From Phlyctochytrium arcticum (lineage: Eukaryota > Chytridiomycota > Chytridiomycetes > Chytridiales > Chytridiaceae), in contig JAHLKI010000001.1 of assembly GCA_025602905.1 (NCBI GenBank), positions 1,054,001-1,118,000 on the forward strand: a stretch of 64,000 nt of DNA, in the 5' to 3' direction. Below, piece by piece: positions 1 to 10,718 of this stretch (the first letter of the stretch is position 1; each line of letters opens with the position of its first letter). The notes under the pieces were generated by a model. That model did not search any database. It saw nothing but the letters and a program-made list of their open reading frames with translations, and was not told the origin of the DNA. The position numbers and the translations under genes are program-made.

Positions 1-227
1 CCGACAAAGGTCAAACAGACGATAAAATTCATGTATTAGTGAAGTAGCAATGCTACGTATATGCAAATACATTTCCAAAATATATGTACGATGTAAAGGT
101 ACAGAGCGCGTCCATTGAGTTGTGCTGAAAGGGATTATAGTCGTTAAAAATGGGAAATTTTTGGAATATCACTTCACTTACGGTATGTACAAGATTGAGG
201 TCACAATACTGGGTACGGTAACATGTT

Positions 228-844
228 TCAAGATTTTTTCCCAAACATGCCACCAAACAGTTTGCCCATTTTTCCTCCTCCGTCTTTCTTCTTCTTGAAT
301 CCTTTCTTCTTATCCATCAGCCATGCCAACTGCTTCTTGTTGAGAGCGCCTCTCCGCTGCTTTCGCACAATCTCAACTGCTTCGATTGGATCTATGCCAC
401 AGTCAATCAAAGCGCAGGTAACCAAAATGGGGGCACGGCCGATTCCGCTGACACAGTGGATTGCGATGGCGGGATGGGGATTCGAAGCTTGAAGACTATC
501 GAGAGTCTGGCGCCATTTTTCTATTATAGTATCTGGGGGAACCGACCCTAATGTCATCCAGACTGAGAAATGTTTCATGTAAGCAGCACAAAAAAGTCTA
601 ACGCACCGTCCTCGAAGGGCCAATCACAAACAGTGATTCCTTCTTCCTTAAGAATCTCGGCATTATATGATGATGGGTCGCATAGCCTTATGACCGTACT
701 GCAGTCGTTTCCTTGAAGTAATGTGGCGTACTCGTCCTTGAGAGTATTTGGGTCAGGGCAATCAGTGATCAGGAACTTGACGGCGGAACGCGGATCTGAT
801 ATTATAGAGCATCGTTGTGAATATGGAGAACGATCTGCAGTCAT
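228..844 (-). CDS. PRL/PTP4A-type protein tyrosine phosphatase
   Basis: Two exons, 844..607 and 547..228, give 185 aa. The intron has a GTGCGT donor and a TTAG acceptor, and splicing restores the WPFEDG loop that carries the general-acid Asp. The catalytic P-loop is HCVSGIGRAP (Cys plus Arg, CX5R), and the Ala after the P-loop Arg-region fits the PRL subfamily of dual-specificity phosphatases. PRLs act on phosphotyrosine or lipid substrates and bind CNNM magnesium transporters in animals; that role is only family knowledge here. The C-terminus is strongly basic (Lys/Gly-rich, ending FGKKS), as in PRLs, but the usual CAAX prenylation box is absent from this model. A hidden last exon could supply it. 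The start at 844 aligns with the short N-terminus of the family. Confidence 0.85.
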
Positions 845-1020
845 TGAGTACAGGTGGTGTTCGTGCAGTTCGTTGATGCAAGTAAATTCGCAGGCAACTT
901 TCCCAAATTCCGAGGAATGGCCGATCGAGCACGTGACGGCTTCGTCTTCCGGAAATTTGAGACTTTTGACTCTTTGCTTTTGAGAATTGCCAATTTGACT
1001 GCACGAGCCCTACGGGCTGT

Positions 1021-1042
1021 AAACAGTGCTGAGGGTTTATCC
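1021..1042 (+). repeat. 22-bp direct repeat, copy 1
   Basis: The string from AAACAGTGCT to GGGTTTATCC is identical to bases 2024-2045. In both copies it is followed, at different spacing, by a CCCAGTC string and then by ATTGTTGGAGT. This suggests a diverged duplication of a longer unit. Confidence 0.8.
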
Positions 1043-3365
1043 AATCCTCAACCCAGTCAACATGAAGTACGTTTCATTGTTGGAGTGTTTGGAAAATGAT
1101 TGTTCTTGGCACTCTTTTCTTCACTCTCTGTTACTTTGTTTCATTACATGTGTTCTTTGATATGTTGTATGTAGATCTGGAAAGTTTTTGTTGGCTCTGC
1201 TGTCATAATGATGTACGTCTCCTGGATATCTTTATTCTCATTAATATCCTGTTATGGTATGTGCTTGATTCCTCTGCTATATGTGAAAGCGCAAATGGCG
1301 CTTAAGTATGTTCTTGTTGTGTAGTCGCTCCGCTCGCTCCGTGATGTGTCCTCCCATTTTTGCGGAGTTCTACGTTTTTGCATAGCTTTGAACATGCTAA
1401 TTTCGATTCGTTCGTTGATTTGGTATTGCCCATCCCGTTGTATCATGCACATGCTGCAGATATGTCTCTCTTTTTGTTTCTGTTATTTCATTCATTCCTT
1501 TAGAATGTGTTAATTTTCTTTATTATTTGTGCTGATGCTTATTTTTTCGTCTGTCTGTCCTTTGTGCCTTCGATGATCTCCAATATGCTTCCATCTGTTG
1601 CGCTGAGTACTTTTTCTGGATCTCTCAACTTTATCTGTGCTTTGTTTTACTCCAAAATACAGTATTCAGTAACGTAAAACTTCATTCTTTTCGTCTTTCT
1701 TTCCTTTGTTCTATTTATTGAATCACATTCTTTGCTTCATGGAATGTTCAGCTTGGATTTTGATTGATTTGTTTCGTTCTCAATTTGTGATGTATTCGTT
1801 TACTTTGAAGACATGCAGTAACGTGAAAGTTTTATTCTTTGTCTCATTTTTTTAGTTTCTTTTCGTAACCTTTATTCGTATCTTTTCTCACATCTCTTTT
1901 ACAGTGATTTCTGTGATTTCAATCATTTCATTTGAGATCATGTGAGTGTGATTCACCAATTTTTTCGCGCGGATTACACGCGCCGACCACATTAGACTGC
2001 ATCGCGCCCGTAAACAGGCTTGGAAACAGTGCTGAGGGTTTATCCGTGGAGTAAGTTGATTTCTGTACATTTGCTGGTGCACCCAGTCTGGATTATTGTT
2101 GGAGTAAAAAGAGTATGCCGCCAGTACAAAGCCTGAGTCGCATCAGGTTGTATTTTAAAGATATTTTGTCTCATTCTTGATGAGAATATGGCGAAAGTTA
2201 CTTTCGAAGTTTTTGTGAACTCAAATTATCAACATAAGTTGTTAAAGCCTCGGATGATGCTGTAGATGCGTGCTTCGTCCCGTTTCATATTTGAATGTTC
2301 ATATTCGTCGTTCTTTTGTATACAGTACTTTCTTTTCCATTTGGTACTGGATCTGCTATTGTACTTCATTTCTATTTTTTGCTCGTTTTATACTTCGTGG
2401 AAATGCTTTTGTATCAGCATTGCTGTCCGTCGGGACAGCTTTGGGTCAATTCTCGCTATATTTTGTTAGTAATTATCGTTGAGTCAAACGTAGAATGTTG
2501 TATGCACAACTATCACGGTACCTCATCGCAGGATTGGCCTTGGTCCTCGCGCATGTCCCTCTTAGATAGAATTGGAAAGAAATATTGTGTTGACTACTCC
2601 ATCAATTCGCGCAGGTAATGGAGGTAACCTGGGGTACATCATTTGGTGTCATTAGCATGTTTTATCTGTTTTCAGCGTGGCATTTACTAACGGTTCACCA
2701 TTTCACTTGTATAGAATCCAGTCTTTTATTCTTTGATGTCTTTTGAAGATGTTTTCTCCTTTCATTCCTCTTTTTTTGTTCCAATCTCTGATTTCTATTC
2801 TTTCATCCATGTTTTTGGTTGAAGCTATGCTGTTTCTTTCATCATTCATTGTTTCAGGATGTCTGTTTTTTTCTTCTTTGGGTTCTGTTGTTCCTTGCTT
2901 CAATGTTTGCTTTCCTTCTCTGATCTCCAAAACGTAAGCGTTTTGGCAGAGGTAACAAGGCTGGTGGATTGGATATGGTGGTACTTGAGTATAATCTCTC
3001 CCATGTTTTGGTCCTTTCATACTTTGTGGAGATGCATTTGCATTTGCCATGTTTTCCCTTAGCTTTGGCTTGGCTTGCTATCTCTTTTGCTGAGTTGGTT
3101 GTTGTTTCATTCTCGTCTCTTGAGGTGCGTTTGTTTGACATTGGATTTTTGTTTTTTCTTAGATTTTTTTTGGCTTTGGTTGTATCGTTGCTTTTTTTGC
3201 AGTTGTGTTGGTTGGTCGTCTTGTTCTGTCCTCTTTTGTGGTCTCGGTCTGCTGGCAGGTCTACTTCTGCCCCTTCTGCCAGAGCTGGGAGGAGCCGGAA
3301 AAGGGTGAGTCACGATTTTTTAGATAGAACAGGTGGTCGTCCCTGTCGACAATAAACCCTCAGCA
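1027..3365. repeat. T-rich gene-less interval bounded by 14-bp inverted repeats
   Basis: Between the PRL gene and TOM7 there is about 2.4 kb with no recognisable gene. On the + strand it is strikingly T-rich, and its ORFs encode only Leu/Phe-rich low-complexity peptides. The 14-mer TGCTGAGGGTTTAT lies at 1027-1040 and again at 2030-2043. Its exact reverse complement ATAAACCCTCAGCA lies at 3352-3365. The interval also shows diverged internal copies, such as CAGTAACGT followed by a T-rich tract near 1667 and 1815, and a TACTTYGTGGARATGC-like string near 2391 and 3019. It could be a decayed mobile element, a non-coding transcript or diverged promoter duplications. No target-site duplication is visible. 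Confidence 0.5.
2024..2045 (+). repeat. 22-bp direct repeat, copy 2
   Basis: This is an exact copy of bases 1021-1042. An ATTGTTGGAGT string follows near 2095, as it does near 1077 after copy 1. The inner 14 bp recur in inverted orientation at 3352-3365. Confidence 0.8.
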
Positions 3366-3419
3366 TAGGAAAGCGACGCTACCCCACAACTCATCTGCAG
3401 CAAAGATCCCTCACACACA

Positions 3420-3630
3420 ATGCACGAAGAGACCCGTGAGCGTATCATGAAGCTGGTTGACCTTGGTCGCCGAGCAATCCACATTGGATTCATTCCTTTC
3501 ATCCTTTACATTGGTCCGTAGCCACAGTTCTTGAGAATCTGCAGAAGAGAAGACTGACTCTTTAATAGGTTTCACAAGGAGCTTCCCTCGACCCAACGTC
3601 CTTCGCCTGATTTCCCCACTCGCTGCCTAG
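3420..3630 (+). CDS. TOM7: Mitochondrial outer-membrane translocase subunit Tom7
   Basis: Two exons, 3420..3513 and 3569..3630, give 51 aa, the usual Tom7 size. Tom7 is a small single-span subunit of the TOM complex that tunes assembly of the import pore. The first exon reads ETRERIMKLVDLGRRAIHIG and then FIPFILYIG, the hydrophobic segment with the conserved GFIP turn. The second exon continues with a TRS..RPNVLRLISPL tail, which matches the fungal Tom7 C-terminus. The intron of 55 nt has a GTCCGT donor, weaker than its neighbours, and a TTAATAG acceptor, and the frame is continuous. The gene is too short to stand out as an ORF. The inverted ATAAACCCTCAGCA repeat ends 55 nt before the ATG and may be part of its promoter. 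Confidence 0.88.
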
Positions 3631-3837
3631 AAGTGGTTCAAATCGATTGCCACATATCACATCATGTTCTGAAACTCAATTTCTCGACCAATGCCTTGCA
3701 AATGCCAGCCGTTGCCTACCATGGCATGATTTACTCCATAGTACCCAGGAGGCGTCTTACAAGTGTTGGGGTTACTTTTCTGTATATTGTAATATATTTG
3801 GAAGATTTCAAGATCGATATGAAGGTCATAATTCATT

Positions 3838-5689
3838 CTATTTCTTTGCATTCCTGGCCCTGAGAGGAGCAGAGAGTCAGAAAAGGCAAACCGTTGCACA
3901 GAGGATTGAGACTTACTTTAGCATCTCGTTGTAGTTGTTCTCCTCCATTTCAATGCTGCGTCGAATCTTTTCCAATTCCTCCATCATTTGCTGACGTTTT
4001 AATGCCAGGCCCTCTTCCCGTTCGCTGATGGTAATATGTCAAAAAATGGACCACATGATGCGGAATAACTGAAAAGACTTACCGCAGACTCGCTTCCTTC
4101 TCTCGAACCTTTGCAACAAACATTTGTCGCATCTCATCCTCCTTACGCTGCATGTCGTCCGCCAAGCTCCTCTTGGCATTTTCAATACGAGATTCATAGA
4201 ATTCGTCACAAGCAAGGAAAGATTCAGGCCGGCCTTGATCGCGGATTTGCTGCGATCTATATTGCGCATAGTGTACCGTCTGTGTCGTTTCAATCAAGTC
4301 TTGCAGATTGGACCTAATGCGAACATTAGAAAAACCAGTTGCAGCAGTTCAAGCGGCAGAAACGTAAGAAGAAGTAACTAACCTGATGAGAAGTTCTCGC
4401 AGATGTACGAAATCGCAGTGCTTTTCATTTTCAACTATGTTGACGCCCTTGTTAATAATTGGACTGAACGTCGCTCAATCTGGCATTTTACCTTCAACTG
4501 TCCCCCATCGATATGTCCGGCCACGTACTTTCTTGCCGCCTATGTCGATAAAGTTGTCGCTCCCAATCACTGCGAATGGCATGTGTCGTTCAAGGTCTAC
4601 TAGTGTCTCACGATCTTCAGCATGGGCAGTTGGGTAGACTCGGATGTCATGGCGCTCGAAATCACGAAGCAGCTATACCGAAATAAGTTAGTCAGATATC
4701 CTCCATTGGAAGGGACCCTCTGAAGGCGGATCCCAATATTCCTCTCGCCACTGAGCTTTACTCACCGCCTTTTTGAAGTTTGCTGACTCCTCAGCAGTGA
4801 GTGTATCGGCTTTTGCAATCACAGGGATGATGTTGACTTTCACGCATAGACGCTGCAAAAACTCAATGTCCAGTTCTTTCAGCCTGTACAATTTTTTAGC
4901 AGAATATTCTCCAATAGATTTGAGGCGTCATAGTGTCATACCCATTGTCTCCCGATGGTGTTACAAAGTACAGTAGGGCATGTACACGGCTGTCTCGAAT
5001 ATTCCTTCGCATCTCTTGACTGCTTTCGGCTTGTAAGTAGCGCTCGTACTGTGTGTCAATGTAGTTCATGATGGGTTCGAAACTATTCTGGCGGTCAGTT
5101 GGGCACTAGATGTCACCAGAAAGCGTGACACGTACTTTGTTTCACGATTAAGCTGATCTCCGAATCCAGGCGTGTCTACAACTGTCAGCATCAACGTTAC
5201 ACCATCCTCAGCAAGTTCTGTAGACATGATCTTGTCAGGATTGACTTAAAATATTGCAAGTGAGAGAAATGGTACCAAAAGTTGTGGCGTCAATTGAGAC
5301 AGTCTTTGTGCCGGCGAGATTACGTTGCTGAGGTTGTTCCGTCAATGGGGCGTTGAAGAGAGTGTTCATGAAGGTTGTCTTTCCGAGTCCGGATTCGCCT
5401 ATCCCTTCTCGTCAATAACCGCTGGTGATTATCCCAAAGCATATCTTGATACTGACCAACAACCATCACGTTGAACTCATACGGTCGCCGCTTTGATCTA
5501 CGGACGCGCTGCACAGGGAGCTCATTGATGCCCAGCGGACCAGTAAGGCGGGCTTGGAAAGAACGAGGTAACTTCCATGGCCCAGGGTCCGGAAACCGTC
5601 CGCGAAATTGAAGAGCGTATTCCTGTAAAGATACTTAGCAACAGCACGAGCATAGACCACTAAAAGCACAGCATAAGTACCAGAGGCAT
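3838..5689 (-). CDS. Septin GTPase
   Basis: Eleven exons give 410 aa: 5689..5681, 5622..5457, 5398..5276, 5217..5136, 5082..4942, 4883..4766, 4672..4492, 4434..4383, 4313..4083, 4024..3917 and 3859..3838. All ten junctions keep frame. Septins polymerise into cortical filaments and rings at septa, necks and cilia-like structures. Visible motifs are the P-loop GESGLGKTT after VMVV, the G3 motif [10 protein letters not shown], the G4 motif AKADTL, and the septin-unique element ending in VENEKHCDF and LRELLIR. A Glu/Lys-rich coiled coil fills the last 70 or so residues. The first exon is only three codons and its GTACTT donor is weak, so the exact start is uncertain. The last exon is short; without it the protein would stop at 3913-3915. 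I could not assign the CDC3/10/11/12 or AspE class. Confidence 0.9.
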
Positions 5690-5931
5690 AACTTTGACTC
5701 TCGTGCAGAGCGCGTGGGTGACAGTCGTTGGCAACTACCCGTCCTGCGGCTAATGTAGGATGGCGCTTGAGATGCTAATGGGCCGTCGGTGTTGAAAGTG
5801 CGGCCGTTCGGCGGGATTTGCGGCGCAGCCAGCACGATCACCGCTCGCTGCGCAACTGGCTGGAATGTGCCAACACGACAATGTTCGAAATCTTGCAAGC
5901 TCAAATTGCTGAAATTTGGACCTACAAAAAC

Positions 5932-6986
5932 ATGGCACCTCGAACAGAAATTATATCACCAGAAGGTAACCTTGTCGGCCAGAGGCTCGGATTGCGGCAG
6001 AACTTGCAATGCCTAACTTTTACTTGTCATCATTTTCCAACTAGGTTTGCGAAATGACGGTCGAAGGTCAACAGAACTCCGGAGACTCCTTTCAAGGACG
6101 GGAGTCCTAACTCAAGCAGATGGGTCAGCATATATCGAGCAGGGAAATACAAAATGCTTGGCTGCAGTGTATGGACCTCGTGAGGTGGGAGCAAAGACGC
6201 AAGAAGGGCAGCTCGAATGGTCATCATTAACATCTGGGGCCAGGCATCAAAGCGGGGAGCGGTCTTGCATGACCGGGCAATAATAAATGTGGAATACAAC
6301 ATTGCTGCGTTCAGTTCGGGGGAGAGGAAGGCCAATTCTCGGCGAGATCGGTATGTTGAATCGTTATGCCTTGATCTCTTTCGCTCATAATAAACAATGG
6401 GTGGATCTAGTCGTCTCCTGGAAGTTGCGTCCACGATCAAACGAATTTTTGAAGCAGTCATCGTCACTACCTCTTTCCCTCGCTCGGAGATTGATATATA
6501 CCTGCAAATCTTGCAAATTGATGGTGGGGCTATGCATGCGGCGATAAATGCGGCCACCTTAGCGTTGATTGACGCTGGGATACCAATGTTGGATTACGTG
6601 TGTGCATGCTCCGCAGGATGGGCAAATAACGAACCACTGCTGGGTAGGAAAAGTCGCATTGGGCAAAGGGTGTAGGCAGATGACTGATCTATCTCTACAG
6701 ATCTTAACTACCTTGAAGAATCCGCGGATGTCCCAACACTAACCGTTGCGCTACTGCCAAAGAGCGGCAAAGTAACCATGCTGGGGGTATGTAGTACCAA
6801 TCAGTATGCCTGCATTGGATGGTGATGCTCATCTTTGACTCATTTTAGCTGGAATCTCGTCTACAAATCGACAAATTTGAACTAGTAATGAACCTGGCAG
6901 CGGAAGGATGCAAACAGCTGAAAGAGAATTTGGATGAAACCGTTCGTAAATCCATCAAAGACCTAGCAAAAACCATATTACATTAG
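5932..6986 (+). CDS. RRP41: Exosome core subunit Rrp41/Ski6
   Basis: Six exons give 245 aa: 5932..5965, 6045..6184, 6244..6350, 6411..6643, 6701..6786 and 6849..6986. That is the normal size for this RNase PH-fold ring subunit of the RNA exosome, which processes and degrades nuclear and cytoplasmic RNA from 3' ends. The N-terminal block [13 protein letters not shown] and then [20 protein letters not shown] are family hallmarks. [27 protein letters not shown] and [16 protein letters not shown] follow in order. Residues for phosphorolysis are not expected to be complete in the eukaryotic protein. The gene diverges from the septin gene with only about 240 bp between the two starts, so they probably share a promoter region. 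Confidence 0.94.
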
Positions 6987-7079
6987 CGGGCAGATCGCTC
7001 GCACGAATATATTTATTTAGTTATTTGCAAAAACAAATCCATATCCGCAGTAATTAAGGAGTGAAACTCCGATTTTGAT

Positions 7080-9247
7080 CTACTCGCTTTGCGAAGATGG
7101 GATCGATGAACTGCTGCCACTGACACCGTACATAACTCTTTGGACGACTCGCTTCAGACTGACCCGCCCTGGGTCAGTCTTGTCCAAGTCATCCATGATG
7201 TTTCTCAAGTGACATAAGACTCCGTCCAGACCGAAGCGTTGCATATCCGGCCAGCTTGGGATGTGTACCAGCCCAAAAAATCGATCTAGCGTCTGACGCA
7301 CATCATCGAGTGTCGCCTGTGTTTTCTTGAGATTTGCCGAGCTCGTAGTATAAAGGCGTTCAAGTGGCTTCTGGCCTTCGCTCTTGGCAATCAAATTTTG
7401 ACTCGTCTCTCTCAGCTTCAGTCGCAACTCCTCGTTTGACGCGGTCAACTCTTCTACTTTCTCGGTCATCTCCTCAAGTTGGTCTTTGAGTTCATTCTCG
7501 TCGTCGTTCAAGGCCATTATCGTGGACGTGTGCTTATCATTCTGTTCCTGTACCTTCTTGAGTTCGTTACGGAGATCAGACATTTCTTGCTGCACATCCG
7601 CGAGTTCTTTACTCTTCTTGTCGTACTGCTTTTTAAGAACTTCATCCACGACGTTTTGCCTACGCGCCTCAGCTTCATCGATGGATTTCGTACGTTCGAC
7701 AACTTTTTCGAGTTCGCTCTTCAATACCATGTTGCGAACTCGCTCGTCCTTCAGGTCGTTTTCCAATCTTTCGATCACCTTTTCCAAACTGGTCTTTTGA
7801 ACACGCTCGGGGCCTTTAGAGGATCTTTCGGCAGTAGGAGGATGGAATAGTGGAGGAGAATGGCTGGATGATTGGGTACGTTCTGCGCGAGCAGGAGGAG
7901 TGCTGGAGCGGTGTTTCGATGTTTTGGTTTTGGTGGGAGTAGCTTTTGGCAAATCAATTTGCGGCGCAGGAGATGGCGACCGAGGAGGCCCTGCTGCATA
8001 GGAGGGTTCTTGGGTCGCAAAGGCTGACAAGTCATCTTCCTCATCGTTATCATCATCGTCCTCTTCATCATCATCAATTTCGAAGACCTCCATTGAGGAC
8101 CGCCTGTTTGGCGCTGTTTTACGAGCAGAAGTGGGGGTGGGCTTAGATTTGCTCGAAGCAGACTTGCGGTGACGATCAGCCGTCTTTTCCTTTGCCTTGC
8201 TCGGGGTTGGAACTTCTTCCAAATCTTTGGGTGTTTTGAAAACCACGGTTTTAGCATCCCTTCTGAAATCGTCACGTCCGAGCGAGCTTCGTCTGTCACG
8301 TTTGGAGTTTACTTGCGAGGATTGGGCGGCGGGTGCCGATGCTGGGGCTTCAGGCGTATTCGGAACCGGGCCCCTTCGCTCTTGAGAGTGCGTTCGGGGT
8401 CTCTTTGGGGTATATGGTTCTTTCGAGCTGGGCGCAGCGCTTGACGGGCGAGATTTTCGCTTCAACGGTGTGCTTGGCGATTGTTGGACCTCATCAGTTG
8501 CGATCGGCGTTGAAACACGCTGTTTGCCTTTGCTGGCGCGCGCCTTCGCCTCTTCTGCCTGCTGTAGTACACTGTGTATAGGACAGCGTAGCAAATTCTT
8601 AGTCAAGGCGTATGGACTGGTACGCGGTATGCCACCGCCCGCGATCCCGCACTGGATGTGTAGACTCTGATTGCACATATGATCCGAGCAGTTTACAGTG
8701 ACTGATAGAATGGTGTCACTTTCAACGCCTCCATCAACAACTTAACATGCACTTACATCCAGATTTACGGTTGCAGTATGCACATTTTTCGTCCTCCATA
8801 ATCCTGCTCCGATGGAGAATTACAGGCGGGGTGCGGGCATAAATGGCGGGATTTCCCGCCGCACATGCAACATGGATAAATTTGTTCTTCTCATTCGTTG
8901 GCCAGCATGCCGCTCCTTTTGCATCATCAACTGGACAACATACCACTTTAGTCTTATCGAAATTTGGGCTAGCACAGCGGTAGCAGACCCAAGGGTCCTC
9001 GCCAGGGGGAATTCGAGGAATATGGTAACATTTCTGATGTACTGCAATTGTGCAGCCCGTTTTGCTTTCTATATCTCCATCGCAGGCGATCATAAGGTTG
9101 TCCTCCGGAGCTGTGAAAATGCCAAGGTGTGAGTTCGAGGTGTGATATGCGTTGAAAATAAAACAAAATGTTCTTACATTCGGCATTGCCGCATATGGAA
9201 CACTCAGTCTCCGGATCTATCCCACCGACTTGGGGTTGGGACATCAT
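7080..9247 (-). CDS. AF10/AF17-like PHD and extended-PHD zinc finger protein with coiled coil
   Basis: Three exons, 9247..9178, 9110..8757 and 8701..7080, give at least 681 aa. A first PHD finger runs from CSICGNAE through HQKCYHI to WVCYRC. It is followed by a zinc knuckle (VCCPVDDAKGAACW) and a second, atypical PHD starting CAYCNRKSGF. This PHD-knuckle-PHD cassette is the AF10/BRPF/JADE histone-reading module. A long Ser/Pro/Lys-rich disordered region with acidic runs follows. Next comes a coiled coil of about 150 residues, which resembles the leucine-zipper region AF10 uses to bind DOT1L. A link to Dot1 here is inference. The 5' end is uncertain: I start at the first in-frame Met pair before the PHD. 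A longer open frame in another phase (9503..9204) may belong to an upstream exon. Confidence 0.75.
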
Positions 9248-9503
9248 GGGTTTGCCAGAACCGTTGCTGATACGGGGGGTTATGGTTGATTTTGGTGAGC
9301 AAAGCGGAGCGAAGAGCGGAGCCCACAGTTCGCGGTCCAACAATAGTTTCCTTGGTTTTCGGACCACGCTCAACTTCTGCTGCGTACTGCCTGGAATGCA
9401 CCACCCCGATCCTTTCTAAGAGGCGAATGCCGGTACCGATACTTTCGTCAGCAATGGGTCTATTACCCGCGTTCGCCAGTTCTTGCTGTAAAAAATTCAA
9501 CAC

Positions 9504-10718
9504 GCAACCAAATGTGGAGCCTCGCTTCGATCTTGCATCAGATAAAGATCTCTCCCGGGAGCTCCGGTGGGAGCTACTCGATCTATATCACCAAATGATC
9601 CACACGCTCATCATCAATACATTATCAGCAAATGGATGTTGAGCACTTCGGTTTCCAGGACTTGGAGTGGAATATAGAATTTCTCAGGATAATAGGAAGT
9701 CAACCTTTGCCGTCAAGGCTAGCGACGCTCATGCACTATGAATAGACGATCAGCAAATCTCTGCAGAAAATGCTAAATTGGGGGAGTATCCGTGCAGAAT
9801 GTGAATCAGGTAAGTAGACCGAGGTGTTCACACGAGGGCTCAGATTCGTTCTTGAAATTAGAATTGAATTCAGACTTTGGAGCATGCTAAAGTACCTTCA
9901 ATGAGGTACAGATCGCTCAAGCACATACGGTCAAGTCTTTGATTCGACGGAGGTTCGGGAACTCCCACAAATCATTGACCCCACGATGTAAATCATATTC
10001 GTATGCGCCAATGACCGTTCTCCGTGCCCAGTGCTGCCGTGAGAGGATAAATGCTAGCTTTTCCTCATCGTATCCGGAGGTGTTGAGACATCGTTTGTGA
10101 TGTCGGAGCTTCTGCCATAAGCTCTCGAATATTGTCATGCATGTACCAAACGTTACTCTTCATGACCTTTTACAATGTACTTTGTGATCTATTACAATCT
10201 ACATTGGGAAAACCTGATTGTCTTCCAAAAGTGATACTAGTATGATTCTTTTCTTGGGGGCCAGCATACGGATTGCTTCCCGGCACAATGAGAATGTGCC
10301 TATGATGCAAGGCTGTAGACTATAAACAAAGCTGGTGATTTTCGTTTTTGTCGTACACGTACATGAAGAAGTTATGCTGCAGTGTTTTCTTTGCTGACCC
10401 GAGCGGAGATCGTCGACAGGACGCGGCAAATTGACAAACTTGACAAGCATTCAGGACAGGATTTCTGGAGTTTTGTCCCTTGACAGGCGCTCATACCCAG
10501 CAACGCCCAAACTTACTCGAGAGCTGTCAGTTCGAGTTATTTCCTGGATAGGCCTTCCCGACTGGTGTGATCTCCGTGCATTCCTGTGCATACCCCCAGA
10601 ACACCAGGAGGCCGTGGGAGAACCACTGTAGTGCTTTATATACATACGCTCTTCAAGGCAGAATCAAGGCATATAGTGGGATACTCGATTTAGGTCGTGC
10701 GGAGCAAGGACGACCAAT
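9504..10718. other. Intergenic stretch without a confident gene
   Basis: About 1.2 kb lies between the AF10-like gene and CDC16. On the minus strand 9917-10138 encodes a 73-aa peptide (starting MTIFESLWQKL) of protein-like composition that ends near a good GTATGT donor. A second minus ORF lies at 10199-10450. Neither resembles a family I know, and no splice chain joining them was convincing. The right end should contain the CDC16 promoter. Confidence 0.4.

Noticed and set aside
1096..3355. Hydrophobic, Leu/Phe-rich + strand frames in the T-rich interval as membrane proteins
   Set aside because: T-rich DNA alone yields such peptides. The frames are short, change phase and lack conserved motifs or splice chains.
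3913..3920. TAA stop as the septin end
   Set aside because: The stop is inside a perfect GTAAGT donor. A good TCTCAG acceptor downstream restores a short basic C-terminus, so splicing is more likely.
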